This document shows, piece by piece, positions 36,071 to 44,413 of a stretch of DNA of 64,000 bases. Origin of the DNA: Massilia eburnea (GTDB lineage: Bacteria > Pseudomonadota > Gammaproteobacteria > Burkholderiales > Burkholderiaceae_D); NCBI RefSeq assembly GCF_009720745.1, contig NZ_WNKX01000006.1, forward strand, positions 1 through 64,000, given 5' to 3'. The translations under genes were made by a program, and so were the position numbers. Numbering within the stretch: position 1 is the first letter of the stretch; the number at the start of each line of letters is the position of its first letter. Below the pieces are notes generated by a model. The model was not told the DNA's origin. It ran no database searches and saw nothing but the letters and a program-made list of their open reading frames with translations.

Positions 36071-36529
36071 TCATGATGTAATCGGGCTGGCCATTGCCTC
36101 GATTGTTCCCTTGGCTGCGATGCGGTGCAGGGTACGTTCCAATGCGGCGGTATCGGGATAGATGCGGACACGTGTTACGCGTCCCCAGCGGATCTCGATC
36201 AGGATCACGCCTTCGGCGCTGGTCTTGACGCCATCGGTGCCGTTATTCGTTTCAGTCCAGATGACTTCGACATGCGTGCGCCAGGGCCAACCCGATACCC
36301 GTACTTCGTGAAGGGTGAAATTGATGTCCTGCAGAAGGCGTAGGAGCCTTTCGTACCAGGCGCGGATGGCCTCTGGCGTTCGGCGGGTACCTGACAGCGC
36401 GTGGGTGCCCACGAAATAATGGCTCGCATTTGGCGCCAATTCGTCCGTTATGGCCTCGATGCGCCCTGCGCTCAGGCCTGCGAATACCTTGGTAATCTTG
36501 TTGCGGACAATTGCGTGATACATCTGCAT
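36071..36529 (-). CDS. NTF2/SnoaL-like hypothetical protein
   Basis: 152 residues. The start MQMYHAIVRNKITKVFAGLSAG, the internal HYFVGTHALSGTRRTPEAIRAWYERL, and IWTETNNGTDGVKTSAEGVILIEIRWGRVTRVRIYPDT fit the SnoaL-like (NTF2) fold. No signal peptide. On the minus strand between the small membrane protein and the nucleotidyltransferase gene, with short gaps. Function unknown. Confidence 0.75.
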   Translation of the reverse strand: MQMYHAIVRNKITKVFAGLSAGRIEAITDELAPNASHYFVGTHALSGTRRTPEAIRAWYERLLRLLQDINFTLHEVRVSGWPWRTHVEVIWTETNNGTDGVKTSAEGVILIEIRWGRVTRVRIYPDTAALERTLHRIAAKGTIEAMASPITS

Positions 36530-36567
36530 TCCCTTCTATCCCGTGCGAGCAGGAAGCCAGTAAGAAC

Positions 36568-36936
36568 TCAAGCTCCCGGCGCTGCGATCCATAGCAAAAT
36601 GGCGACCGCGAAGAAAATCACCCATGACAAGTGCCTGCCACGCGTGAAGAAGAACGAGAACAGGCCTGAGACAAAGGAGACCGAGCTGAAGACTTCCAGC
36701 ACAAACTTGGGCTGAAGCGCCTGTCCTGCAGCTTGCAGGACCAGGACCGCGATGCCCCACCAGACGATCGTGAGGATGTGCCATACGAATCGTAGCGTGC
36801 CGGTAGTGAACTCGGTTCCGCCAAAAAGCTCCGGCAGATTGTCGCGTTTGAAAAGCCGGATCAGGATGTAGCGCTCACCGAGATAAGAGTGGGCGACCCC
36901 GGTGAGAAACAGCAGAAGTGCGGCGACAATCAGCAT
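36568..36936 (-). CDS. Small four-helix membrane protein
   Basis: 122 residues from ATG 36936, with AAAGG upstream; an in-frame extension to 36972 lacks support. Hydrophobic segments: LIVAALLLFLTGVAHSYL, a middle one (HILTIVWWGIAVLVLQAAG), FVLEVFSSVSFVSGLFSFFF and WVIFFAVAILLWIAAPG. A polar loop between helices 1 and 2 contains FKRDNLPELFGGTEFTTG. Family not identified. Confidence 0.7.
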   Translation of the reverse strand: MLIVAALLLFLTGVAHSYLGERYILIRLFKRDNLPELFGGTEFTTGTLRFVWHILTIVWWGIAVLVLQAAGQALQPKFVLEVFSSVSFVSGLFSFFFTRGRHLSWVIFFAVAILLWIAAPGA

Positions 36937-37026
36937 TTGTTTGACCTTTCTTCTCAGGTGGACTTCAAACAAGTGTAATGGCAGGCGGGCTTGATTCCTT
37001 AATAACTCTGCGAATTGCTCGACTTT

Positions 37027-37461
37027 TCAAAACCCAAAACCGGCGCCGAGGGCGAGCTTGGGATGGTGCCCATCGCCTTTCGGGAACATCAGGCCGGCGC
37101 GAACCACCAGCAACTGGGCTTCAACGCCATAGTATTCGGTGCGCTCGTCGGCGAGCCATGGATGCGACCTGGTTTTCCAGCGTGCGAGTTCGACGCCGCC
37201 CCAGGCGATGCCATGGCCTTTTGCGATGATGCGATAGCCGACAAATTGCTTGTTGCCGTGCAGGCCGATTTCGTCGCCAATCGTGACTGCAGTTTCTTTA
37301 TCATGAATAGGGATAGCCAGACCGACGCGTGCCGAAACACCGAGCGGGGCGTCGGCCCAGATGCCCAGCGTGGTGTAGTCCAGCGCGTTGGTCCAGTTGT
37401 TTTCGGCGTGGACGGCGAAACTCGCGGACAGGGCCGCGAGCGTGACTGCGAATTTCTTCAT
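37027..37461 (-). CDS. Exported hypothetical protein, probably beta-rich
   Basis: 144 residues with a Sec signal peptide (MKKFAVTLAALSASFAVHA). The mature part alternates polar and hydrophobic residues (VSARVGLAIPI, EAQLLVVRAGLMF) and ends in Phe (GAGFGF), so it may be a small outer-membrane or periplasmic beta protein. Single gene. The 101-bp upstream gap is AT-rich and probably holds its promoter. No family recognised. Confidence 0.65.
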   Translation of the reverse strand: MKKFAVTLAALSASFAVHAENNWTNALDYTTLGIWADAPLGVSARVGLAIPIHDKETAVTIGDEIGLHGNKQFVGYRIIAKGHGIAWGGVELARWKTRSHPWLADERTEYYGVEAQLLVVRAGLMFPKGDGHHPKLALGAGFGF

Positions 37462-37562
37462 TAAGTTGCCAATTGAGGCGTGTTGTTAATTTGCAATTAA
37501 TAGTATGACAGTTAATCGCAAATCCGCCAATCCGCTGATGGCATGCAGCTCGCCGGTCGACC

Positions 37563-38381
37563 CTACCTGCAGTAGCGCTGGCGCAGCAGGGCAAGCATGG
37601 CGACGTTCTGGTCCCATGCGTTGCTGACCGGCTGGCCGGTGTAGGGCAGGGTCAAGGTGTAAGGCGCAGGGCCGAATTCCGGCGTCAGGGTCATGCGTTC
37701 GGCGCCGGCGGCCCGGCGCAGTTCGATGATGCGGTCCCACCACGACAGATGCGCCTTCAGCGCTTCCGCGTTTTCCGGCGCGCGGAAGTCGGCAACTTGC
37801 GGGCCTTGCTGGTGGCCGACGCGCGCATGGATGTGGCGCACATGCGGCAACACCTTGGCCAGCATTGGTTCCTGGTCTTCCAGCAGCGACTCGCAGGCCA
37901 CGCACCAGTGCGACAGGTCTGCGTTCAATTGCAGCTGCGGCAGGCGATCGAGGTAGGGCAGAAGCAGCATCGGGTGGCCGCTGAAGCGGCTGCGGTGGAT
38001 TTCATGAACCACCGGAACGCGGTACTCCTTCGAGATGCCGGCGGCGAAGGCGATCAGTTCCTCATTCTGCTGCGCCGTGTACCAGTCCTTGCCGGTATGC
38101 GAGTTGACCAGCACCGGCTGCACTTCGCAGGCATTGCGCAGCAACTCGCCGAGCGCCTGTTTATGCGCGCTGAAGTCGCTGTGGAATACTGTCTCCCATT
38201 GGGCGACAATCAGGTCCAGCCCGGCGTTGGCGATCTTGTAGACCCAGTTGTCGCGTTGGGCGCGGTCCAGCGGCAGGGACATCTCAATGCCGTCGAAGCC
38301 CGCCTCCTTGACCTTGCCGATGAAGACGTCCGGCGGCAGTTCGTTGCTGCCCCAGTGCGGCGCGAAGATGCTGATTTTCAC
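37563..38381 (-). CDS. Sugar phosphate isomerase/epimerase family (AP endonuclease-2 TIM barrel)
   Basis: 272 residues from GTG 38381, with GAGG upstream, overlapping the dioxygenase stop as GTGA. A TIM-barrel order is visible: ISIFAPHWGSNELPP, EAGFDGIEMSLP, VHEIHRSRFSGHP, LQLNADLSHWCV, VRHIHARVGHQQGPQ and LTPEFGPAPYTL. The His, Glu and Asp residues there resemble the metal site of the xylose isomerase-like family. Co-transcribed with the PhyH-like gene, so probably a small catabolic module. Substrate not readable. Confidence 0.86.
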   Translation of the reverse strand: MKISIFAPHWGSNELPPDVFIGKVKEAGFDGIEMSLPLDRAQRDNWVYKIANAGLDLIVAQWETVFHSDFSAHKQALGELLRNACEVQPVLVNSHTGKDWYTAQQNEELIAFAAGISKEYRVPVVHEIHRSRFSGHPMLLLPYLDRLPQLQLNADLSHWCVACESLLEDQEPMLAKVLPHVRHIHARVGHQQGPQVADFRAPENAEALKAHLSWWDRIIELRRAAGAERMTLTPEFGPAPYTLTLPYTGQPVSNAWDQNVAMLALLRQRYCR

Positions 38382-39217
38382 AGGAAGCCTCGCACTGGGA
38401 AGGATGCGTCGCGCTGGATCCAGTTGCGCCTGGAGTATTCGGTGCGGCCGTCGGTCACGTGCAGCGTATAGGCGTGGCGCGAGACCGGCGAGCGGTTCGG
38501 CGCGCTGTAGTGCGGCAGCAGGCCGTGGAAGCAGACCAGCGAGCCGGCCTTGCATTCAAGCGGCACCGCGGTGGCGTCGCTTGGCCACGGCGTGTTGTCC
38601 AGTTTTTCCACGCTGACCTGGTCGCCTTCGCGCACGAAGCGTTCGCGCAGCGGCGAGCGATGGCCGCCCGGCTCCGCCCACATGCAGCCGTTTTCCAGCG
38701 TGGCGTCTTCCAGTGCGAACCAGAAGGTGGTGACGCTGATCGGGGTGGTGTCGAAGTAGGTGGCGTCCTGGTGCCAGCGCACTTCGCCGCCGATGCCGGG
38801 CTGCTTGAAGATGTACATCGATTGCCATACCTGCGGCTCGGCCAGGCCGATGTCGCGTGCGATCTGCTCCAGGCGGGCGTCGGCGGTGAAGGCGCGGAAG
38901 GCCGGGTCCAGGTCGTGCATGGCGTGGCCGATCTTGTTGATCGACAGCTCCTTGGCCTGTTTCAGCTGTCCGTCCGGGCCGAAGGCTTCCTCCTCGAAGA
39001 AGCAGCGCACCGTATTGTCCGAACCCAGGAAGTAGTCGTCGGCCTTCTTTTCCTGCTCCTTGGTGGTGAAGATGCCTTGGGCGACAGCCGGGTCGAAATC
39101 GTTCACGACTTGCGCGGCGCGGGCGCGCAGGGCGGCGATTTCTGCGGCAGTCTTGAAGCCGGGGATGATGATGAAGCCATCCTTGGCGAATTGGGCTTTC
39201 TGGGCGTCGGTCAGCAT
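38378..39217 (-). CDS. Phytanoyl-CoA dioxygenase (PhyH) family protein
   Basis: 279 residues. MLTDAQKAQFAKDGFIIIPGF is the usual PhyH start. The Fe(II) ligands are His149 and Asp151 (RWHQDATYF) with the distal His236 in GLLPHYSAPNRSPVSRHAY; Arg247 probably holds 2-oxoglutarate. It is a complete length for bacterial PhyH enzymes, which hydroxylate diverse small molecules. First gene of the unit with the isomerase, divergent from the LysR gene across a perfect palindrome, so probably under LysR control. Substrate unknown. Confidence 0.9.
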   Translation of the reverse strand: MLTDAQKAQFAKDGFIIIPGFKTAAEIAALRARAAQVVNDFDPAVAQGIFTTKEQEKKADDYFLGSDNTVRCFFEEEAFGPDGQLKQAKELSINKIGHAMHDLDPAFRAFTADARLEQIARDIGLAEPQVWQSMYIFKQPGIGGEVRWHQDATYFDTTPISVTTFWFALEDATLENGCMWAEPGGHRSPLRERFVREGDQVSVEKLDNTPWPSDATAVPLECKAGSLVCFHGLLPHYSAPNRSPVSRHAYTLHVTDGRTEYSRRNWIQRDASFPVRGFL

Positions 39218-39293
39218 GTCTGGTGCTCCTTTTCTTAATACAGGTCATTGTAGGGAAGCGATTGGATGCCAACAATGCGCAATCGGTTGACAC

Positions 39294-39316
39294 ATTGTCT
39301 CCAATATGGAGACAAT
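39294..39316. promoter_or_regulatory. Perfect inverted repeat between PhyH and LysR genes
   Basis: ATTGTCTCCA, a 3-nt spacer, then TGGAGACAAT: 10-bp perfect arms. It sits between divergent genes, 77 bp from the PhyH start and 7 bp before LysR ATG 39324, and fits a LysR operator. An ATG at 39306 lies inside it, which argues against that as the start. Confidence 0.75.
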
Positions 39317-39323
39317 CCATCAC

Positions 39324-40259
39324 ATGGACCAACTGAGGGCAATGGAAATCTTCGTCGAGGTGGCGCGCCAGCGCAGCTTCAGCGGCGCCGCGCGCCGGCT
39401 GGGGATGACGCGCGCCATGGTGAGCAAGCATGTGATCGCGCTGGAGCAGCGCCTCCATGCACGCCTGCTGCACCGTTCCACACGCGACGTGAGCCTGACC
39501 GACGTCGGGCAGGCCTACCTGGAGCCCTGCGCGCTGGCAGTGCAGCAGGCGCAGGAGGCGGCGCGCGTGGTGACGCATGCCGGCATTGAGCTGGCGGGCC
39601 CGCTGCGCATACAGGCGCCGTCCAGCTTCGGCAGCGAATGGCTGGCCGACGCGGTCGCGCGATTCAGCCTGCCGCATCCGCAGTTGTCGCCGCTGCTGCA
39701 TGTGGACGATGCGCTGCTCGACCCGATCGAGCATGGCTTTGACCTGACCATCCGCGTCGGCGGCATTCCGGACAGCCGCGCGCTGGCGATACGCCCGCTG
39801 GCGCCATGCCGCGGCGTGCTGTGCGCCTCGCCCGCCTACCTGGCGCGGGCCGGACGTCCGGAGCTGCCCGAGGACCTGCATCGCCACCAGTGCCTGCATT
39901 TCAGCCACCTGACAGGCGGCGTCGCCTGGCACTTCGCACGCGGCGAAGAGCAGGCTACCGTGCGCGTCACGCCGGCCTTTACCGCGAATAACGGTATGGT
40001 GCTGCAGCACGCGGCCCTGCGCGGGCTGGGAATTGTCTACACTACAACCTTCCTGGCCTGGCGCGACATCATTGACGGGCGCCTGGTGCCTGTACTGACT
40101 GATTGGGAGCTGCCATTGAACCATTTGAGTGCCTTGTACCCGGCCACGCGCCAGTTGTCCCCCAAGGTGAGGGCGCTGATCGATTTCCTGGTGGCGGAGT
40201 ACCAGCCGGTGCCGCCGTGGGACAAGGCCCTGTCCGAAGCGGGAGCGCTATCGCTATGA
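39324..40259 (+). CDS. LysR-family transcriptional regulator
   Basis: 311 residues from ATG 39324. The usual start MDQLRAMEIFVEVARQRSF is followed by the winged HTH (SGAARRLGMTRAMVSKHVIALE) and effector domain (GPLRIQAPSSFGSEWLADAVARF, DLTIRVGGIPDSRALAIRPL, NNGMVLQHAALRGLGIVYT). An upstream ATG at 39306 falls inside the 23-bp palindrome and is not preferred. It probably controls the divergent PhyH/isomerase unit and itself. Its stop overlaps the DUF418 gene by 4 nt. Confidence 0.93.
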   Translation: MDQLRAMEIFVEVARQRSFSGAARRLGMTRAMVSKHVIALEQRLHARLLHRSTRDVSLTDVGQAYLEPCALAVQQAQEAARVVTHAGIELAGPLRIQAPSSFGSEWLADAVARFSLPHPQLSPLLHVDDALLDPIEHGFDLTIRVGGIPDSRALAIRPLAPCRGVLCASPAYLARAGRPELPEDLHRHQCLHFSHLTGGVAWHFARGEEQATVRVTPAFTANNGMVLQHAALRGLGIVYTTTFLAWRDIIDGRLVPVLTDWELPLNHLSALYPATRQLSPKVRALIDFLVAEYQPVPPWDKALSEAGALSL

Positions 40260-41437
40260 CCCGGCTGCAAAACGTCGATGCCTTGCGCGGCTTTGCGCTC
40301 CTGGGGATTTTGGCCGTCAATATAGGATCGTTCGCCGATCCCTATTTCGCGTCCGGCATGAAGAACCCGCACTACCTTGGCGTATTGGATTACGTGCTGC
40401 GCTTTATGGAAGCGCTGCTGTTCGAGACCAAGTTCTACCTCCTGTTTTCCTTCCTGTTCGGCTACAGCTTTACCTTGCAGATGACGGCAGCCGAGCGCGC
40501 GGGCGCTGCGTTCCGTCCGCGCATGCTGCGGCGGGCCGCCGGGCTGCTGATGCTGGGCGTCTTGCACGGATTCTTCCTGTTCTACGGCGACATCCTGCAT
40601 TTGTATGGTTACCTCAGTCTGGTGCTGATCGCATGGAAGGGAAGCCAACGCCAGGCGGTGCGCTGCGCGTTGGCCTTGCTGGTGTTTGCAGCGCTGGTAT
40701 TCGTCGGGCTCGGGGTATGGCTCTTGCTGGCCGGCCTCGATGGTGCGCCCGACACCGCTCCCGTCCTAGCGAAGCTGGCTGCTTACCATGGCAGCGCGCA
40801 CGCCACGCAAGCACATATCGCGGGCGAGTTTCCAGCCACGGTAGGTCTGCTGCTGATCGGGCAGGCGCCAAGCGCGCTTGCGATGTTCCTGCTTGGCCTG
40901 GCAGCGGGACGCAGCCAGCTTCTTGCCCACGTGGGCACCTTCCGCCACCAGCTGCCGCGCGTGTTGAAGGTTGGCTTGCCGGTGGGCTTGTCAGGCGCAT
41001 TGCTGTATGCCGCAGCGTCCGAGTTTCCACCCGGCGGAGCGCTCGTGATGTTTGCCCAAGCTGCCGGCTATCTGACCGCGCCATTCATGACCTCTTCCTA
41101 CGTGGCAGCATTGCTGCTGCTGTTCGAAAGCCGCGTCGGCCCGCGCCTGCTGGCCGCGCTGGCGCCAATGGGCAAGATCGCCTTGAGCAATTACCTGGTG
41201 CAGTCAGCGGCGATGGCGCTGCTGTTTACCGGCTACGGCCTGCGCCTGTGCGGCGAGCTGCCTCCGGTGGCCATCTTCGCGCTCGTGCTGGCAATCTACC
41301 TTACGCAAATGGCCCTCAGCGCCTGGTGGCTCAAGCGCCACACCTACGGCCCCGCCGAATGGCTGCTGCGCGGGCTCACTAACTGGAACTTTGTTCGCGC
41401 GAAAAAACAAATTCAAGCAGACGGTAGGACCACATAG
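40256..41437 (+). CDS. DUF418 domain membrane protein
   Basis: 393 residues from ATG 40256, ATGA overlap with the LysR stop. N-terminal MTRLQNVDALRGFALLGILAVNI is the family start (R...lD.lRGfallGIl.vN). About ten hydrophobic segments. GTLLYGL-like and C-terminal features are ALAPMGKIALSNYLVQSA and GPAEWLLRGLT, typical of DUF418. Function not established; the fold resembles acyltransferase-3-type membrane proteins. Coupled to the LysR gene, but the copper-type promoter begins after it. Confidence 0.9.
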   Translation: MTRLQNVDALRGFALLGILAVNIGSFADPYFASGMKNPHYLGVLDYVLRFMEALLFETKFYLLFSFLFGYSFTLQMTAAERAGAAFRPRMLRRAAGLLMLGVLHGFFLFYGDILHLYGYLSLVLIAWKGSQRQAVRCALALLVFAALVFVGLGVWLLLAGLDGAPDTAPVLAKLAAYHGSAHATQAHIAGEFPATVGLLLIGQAPSALAMFLLGLAAGRSQLLAHVGTFRHQLPRVLKVGLPVGLSGALLYAAASEFPPGGALVMFAQAAGYLTAPFMTSSYVAALLLLFESRVGPRLLAALAPMGKIALSNYLVQSAAMALLFTGYGLRLCGELPPVAIFALVLAIYLTQMALSAWWLKRHTYGPAEWLLRGLTNWNFVRAKKQIQADGRTT

Positions 41438-41509
41438 GGGATTAAGGCCAGCATCTGGCCGCATGCAGCACACACCTTCCTTGGCGGCAGGTTTGATCGA
41501 AAACAACGC

Positions 41510-41540
41510 TTGACCTTCCCATCATGGAAAGGTCCAAAGT
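41510..41540 (+). promoter_or_regulatory. CueR-type (MerR-family) metal-responsive promoter
   Basis: -35 TTGACC (41510-41515), a 19-nt spacer and a poor -10 CAAAGT (41535-41540). Within the spacer lies the dyad ACCTTCCC-N5-GGAAAGGT (one mismatch). Extended 19-nt spacer with the dyad between the boxes is the hallmark of CueR/MerR activated promoters such as E. coli copA (TTGACC, CCTTCC...GGAAGG). Faces the lipoprotein gene at 41584. Confidence 0.8.
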
Positions 41541-41583
41541 CCTCATACGCGTCAATGCACGCATTCATTTTGAGGACGAGGGC

Positions 41584-42006
41584 ATGATGTTTCGAACATT
41601 GTTAATTGGTTTGGTTTTCCTATCCACGCTGGGCCTGAGCGGCTGCATGTCCCCGCCCGTCGGTCTTGATGTTGCGCGCGAGCGTGTCACCGGGCAGAAG
41701 CTTTACCAGGTTGAGGTGAAGCCAGTGGCGGAGCCGGTTGTCATCGGCAAACTGCATTCCTGGGAAGTCAGCGTCAAGCAGGCCTCTGGCCAGCCGCTTA
41801 CCGGCGCGAAGATCCTGGTCGATGGCGGCATGCCGCAGCACCATCATGGCCTGCCTACCCAGCCGCGTGTGACCAAAGAGCTGGGCGATGGCCGCTACCT
41901 GGTGGAAGGCGTCAAATTCAGCATGTCCGGATGGTGGGAGTTCAAGCTGAAAATCGAAGGGACGCAAGGCAGCGATGACGTCACCTTCAACCTGGTTTTG
42001 CCGTGA
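41584..42006 (+). CDS. FixH/YtkA-like lipoprotein with His-rich motif
   Basis: 140 residues. Start ATG 41584 (or 41587) has GAGG upstream and lies just past the CueR-type promoter; the open frame upstream crosses the promoter and is not coding. Signal FRTLLIGLVFLSTLGLSGC ends in lipobox LSGC. The mature part has WEVSVKQASGQPLTGAKILVDGGMPQHHHG and MSGWWEFKLKIEG, the FixH/YtkA-like immunoglobulin fold. The QHHHG stretch and several Met and His may bind copper. Co-transcribed with the di-heme peroxidase. Role inferred: periplasmic copper handling. Confidence 0.82.
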   Translation: MMFRTLLIGLVFLSTLGLSGCMSPPVGLDVARERVTGQKLYQVEVKPVAEPVVIGKLHSWEVSVKQASGQPLTGAKILVDGGMPQHHHGLPTQPRVTKELGDGRYLVEGVKFSMSGWWEFKLKIEGTQGSDDVTFNLVLP

Positions 42007-42013
42007 GGCGAGC

Positions 42014-43258
42014 ATGAACCTGACCAGGAAGCTAAGGTTCGTCGCGCCAGGCATTGGCGCGACACTGGTTGTCGGCATCGCGGCGGCAACGACTTTCGCC
42101 AGGCAGGACTGGAGCAAAGAGGAATTAGCAATTCTTTCCACTTTGCGCCTGAGCCAACTTCCAGCGGCCGAAGCCGATCCATCCAACCGGGTAGAGGCGA
42201 TGCCGCAGGCAATCAGTTTGGGCAAGCAACTCTTCTTCGACACCAGGCTGAGCGCGAACGGCAAAGTCTCCTGCGCCAGTTGCCACGACCCGAAGCAGCA
42301 ATTCCAGGACGGCCGGCAGGTAGGACAGGGCGTTGGCACTGGCATCCGGCGCACCATGCCGGTCGCGGGAGCCGTGCGCAGCCCTTTCCTGTTCTGGGAT
42401 GGCAGGAAGGACAGCCTGTGGTCGCAGGCCATCGGCCCGCTTGAAGACGCAGCGGAACACGGTGGCAACCGCCTCGCCTACGCCCGCGCCATGCAGCGGC
42501 ACTACCGCATCGAATACGAAGCGGTGTTTGGCGCACTGCCCGACATGTCGCAGCTTGCATCGGATGCAAGCCCGCTCGGCACGCCGTCGCAGCAGGCTGC
42601 ATGGCAGGCGATGGACAAGGACAAGCAAGAGCAAGTGTCGCGCGTGCTGGCGAACATCGGCAAGGCGATCGCTGCTTATGAAAAGAACGTGCACTTCGGG
42701 CAGTCCAGGCTTGATCGCTATATCGAGGGCATCCTGGCAAACGATGGCAAGGCGGAGCAGCTGCTCACTGCCTCGGAAAAGAACGGACTGCGCATCTTCA
42801 TCGGCGCCGGCCGCTGCGTCACCTGCCACAACGGCCCCTTGCTGACCGACCAGCATTTCCACAACACGGGCATCGCACCGCATGGCCCGATGCCGCAGGC
42901 GCTGGGCCGCCGCACTGGCGTGGCAAAGCTGCTGGCCGACGAATTCAATTGCCTTGGGCGCTTCAGCGATGCCGCGCCCGAGCAATGCGGCGAGCTGCGT
43001 TTCCTCGCAACGGAGGGCGCAACGCTGGATGGCGCCTACAAGACGCCAAGCCTGCGCAACGTGGCTTCACGTGCGCCGTACATGCATGCCGGCCAGCTCG
43101 CAACGCTGGACGAGGTGATAGCGCATTATCGCGCGGCCGCCGCGGCAAAGATCGGCAAATCGGAATTGGAGAAGCTTGCGCTGGGCGCGCAGGATGTTAA
43201 AGACCTCGCGGCCTTCCTCGGCACGCTGTCCGGTCCTATCGTATCGGAGCAGGAATAG
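42014..43258 (+). CDS. Di-heme cytochrome c peroxidase / MauG family
   Basis: 414 residues from ATG 42014, 7 nt after the lipoprotein stop. Signal/anchor near VAPGIGATLVVGIAAAT. Two c-type heme sites: CASCH (Cys87, Cys90, His91) and CVTCH (Cys268, Cys271, His272). Family features: GKQLFFDTRLSANGKVSCASCHDP, PLEDAAEHGGNRLAYA, and C-terminal DGAYKTPSLRNVASRAPYMHAGQL. Periplasmic oxidation of small molecules or protein residues using H2O2. Sharing a copper-type promoter with the lipoprotein hints at a role in copper stress. Confidence 0.92.
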   Translation: MNLTRKLRFVAPGIGATLVVGIAAATTFARQDWSKEELAILSTLRLSQLPAAEADPSNRVEAMPQAISLGKQLFFDTRLSANGKVSCASCHDPKQQFQDGRQVGQGVGTGIRRTMPVAGAVRSPFLFWDGRKDSLWSQAIGPLEDAAEHGGNRLAYARAMQRHYRIEYEAVFGALPDMSQLASDASPLGTPSQQAAWQAMDKDKQEQVSRVLANIGKAIAAYEKNVHFGQSRLDRYIEGILANDGKAEQLLTASEKNGLRIFIGAGRCVTCHNGPLLTDQHFHNTGIAPHGPMPQALGRRTGVAKLLADEFNCLGRFSDAAPEQCGELRFLATEGATLDGAYKTPSLRNVASRAPYMHAGQLATLDEVIAHYRAAAAAKIGKSELEKLALGAQDVKDLAAFLGTLSGPIVSEQE

Positions 43259-43276
43259 CCGCGGCCTGCCTGGCCT

Positions 43277-44302
43277 TTACGCTGGCGCCCATCGGCCGTC
43301 GCGGTAGACCTGGTCATCGTCCAGGAATACAGCGTCGGTCTGCACGAAAACGTCAACGTGGAAGCGGGCGTCCTTGCGCTTGAACTGCGGCTTCTGGTAC
43401 TGGCCGTGCTTGGCCCCCAGCGAGAGGTGGATGCCGCACATGCGCTCGTAGGTGCCGATATCGTCCACCGTGCGCTCGCGCGAGAAGGCGCGGTTCATGC
43501 CGAAACCCAGTTCGCGCACCCATACTTCGCCTTCATGGGCGCGGATGATCTCCAGCATATTATCGAACTCCGGCGTGCTGTTTTCGGCGCCGGCCACGCG
43601 GCCCTTTTCCACGATCATGGTGATCGGGGTGGCTGGGCGGTTGACGTGGAAGGTGGTGTCGCCGAACACAAACACCTTGGCGCGGCCGTTGACCGCTTCC
43701 AGGTCCTGCGCCTCGGTAAATACTTCGCCGATCGGGAACAGGCCGCCGACGTTCTTCATCGCGCCGTAATCGCCGATATTCAGCTTGGCCTCTTCGAACG
43801 GCGAGGCGAATACCAGCCGCTCGCCGCCGCTCTCCACCACGCCCGACCGCGCACGTTCAATGCGCGCCTTCAGCGCGTGGCCCACGCCGCGGTAATAGGC
43901 GGGATCGTAGGCCAGCGCGTCGACGTACACCAGTCCCTGCTCGCCCGGCATGCGCGACAAATGCATATGCTCGATCACCTTCAGGCCGCGCTTGAACAGC
44001 TCCATGCGGATGCGGTATTCGTTCAGGCGAAAACTGGTAGTCTGCACCAATACCACCAGATCGCCTGCCTGTAGTTGTGCGAAAGCCGCAAGTACTTCTT
44101 CAGGCTGGACCGTGCCGAAATCGATGAAACGGCCGGCCGGAAGCGCCGCGCGGTAGGCTGCGGCCAGCACTTCAGCCAGCGGGCAGCGTTGGTCGAACAC
44201 GACCAACGCCTGCTGTGGCGGGGCGTATTCGATGGCGTGGGCAAGCAGGTCGCTTACGTTGCGGGCTGCCGCATCCCAGGCAGCAGGTGGAAAAGCATTC
44301 AT
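43277..44302 (-). CDS. M29-like aminopeptidase (leucyl aminopeptidase family)
   Basis: 341 residues from ATG 44302; an in-frame region upstream lacks support. Sequence features: ALVVFDQRCPLAEVLAAAYRAAL near the start, VVLVQTTSFRLNEYRIRMEL, SPFEEAKLNIGDYGAMKNVGGLFPIGEVFTEA, MNRAFSRERTVDDIGTYERMCGIHLSLGAKHGQY near the C-terminus. The last has the Glu/His residues used as metal ligands in thermophilic aminopeptidases (M29). The function in Betaproteobacteria is not defined. Ends 18 nt past the peroxidase stop, convergent. Confidence 0.75.
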   Translation of the reverse strand: MNAFPPAAWDAAARNVSDLLAHAIEYAPPQQALVVFDQRCPLAEVLAAAYRAALPAGRFIDFGTVQPEEVLAAFAQLQAGDLVVLVQTTSFRLNEYRIRMELFKRGLKVIEHMHLSRMPGEQGLVYVDALAYDPAYYRGVGHALKARIERARSGVVESGGERLVFASPFEEAKLNIGDYGAMKNVGGLFPIGEVFTEAQDLEAVNGRAKVFVFGDTTFHVNRPATPITMIVEKGRVAGAENSTPEFDNMLEIIRAHEGEVWVRELGFGMNRAFSRERTVDDIGTYERMCGIHLSLGAKHGQYQKPQFKRKDARFHVDVFVQTDAVFLDDDQVYRDGRWAPA

Positions 44303-44413
44303 TGTCGGACTATAAAGAGGATAAGGCTTGCGCATTATACGGCGCGCCGCTGCTTGAACCGGCACCGGGCGCGAGGTAGAATCGGAAGAATATAGCTGGG
44401 AGGAAACTTTCCT

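Noticed and set aside
41524..41583. Upstream start of the FixH/YtkA-like lipoprotein
   Set aside because: It would place the start inside the CueR-type promoter and before the lipoprotein signal; ATG 41584 has a ribosome site.
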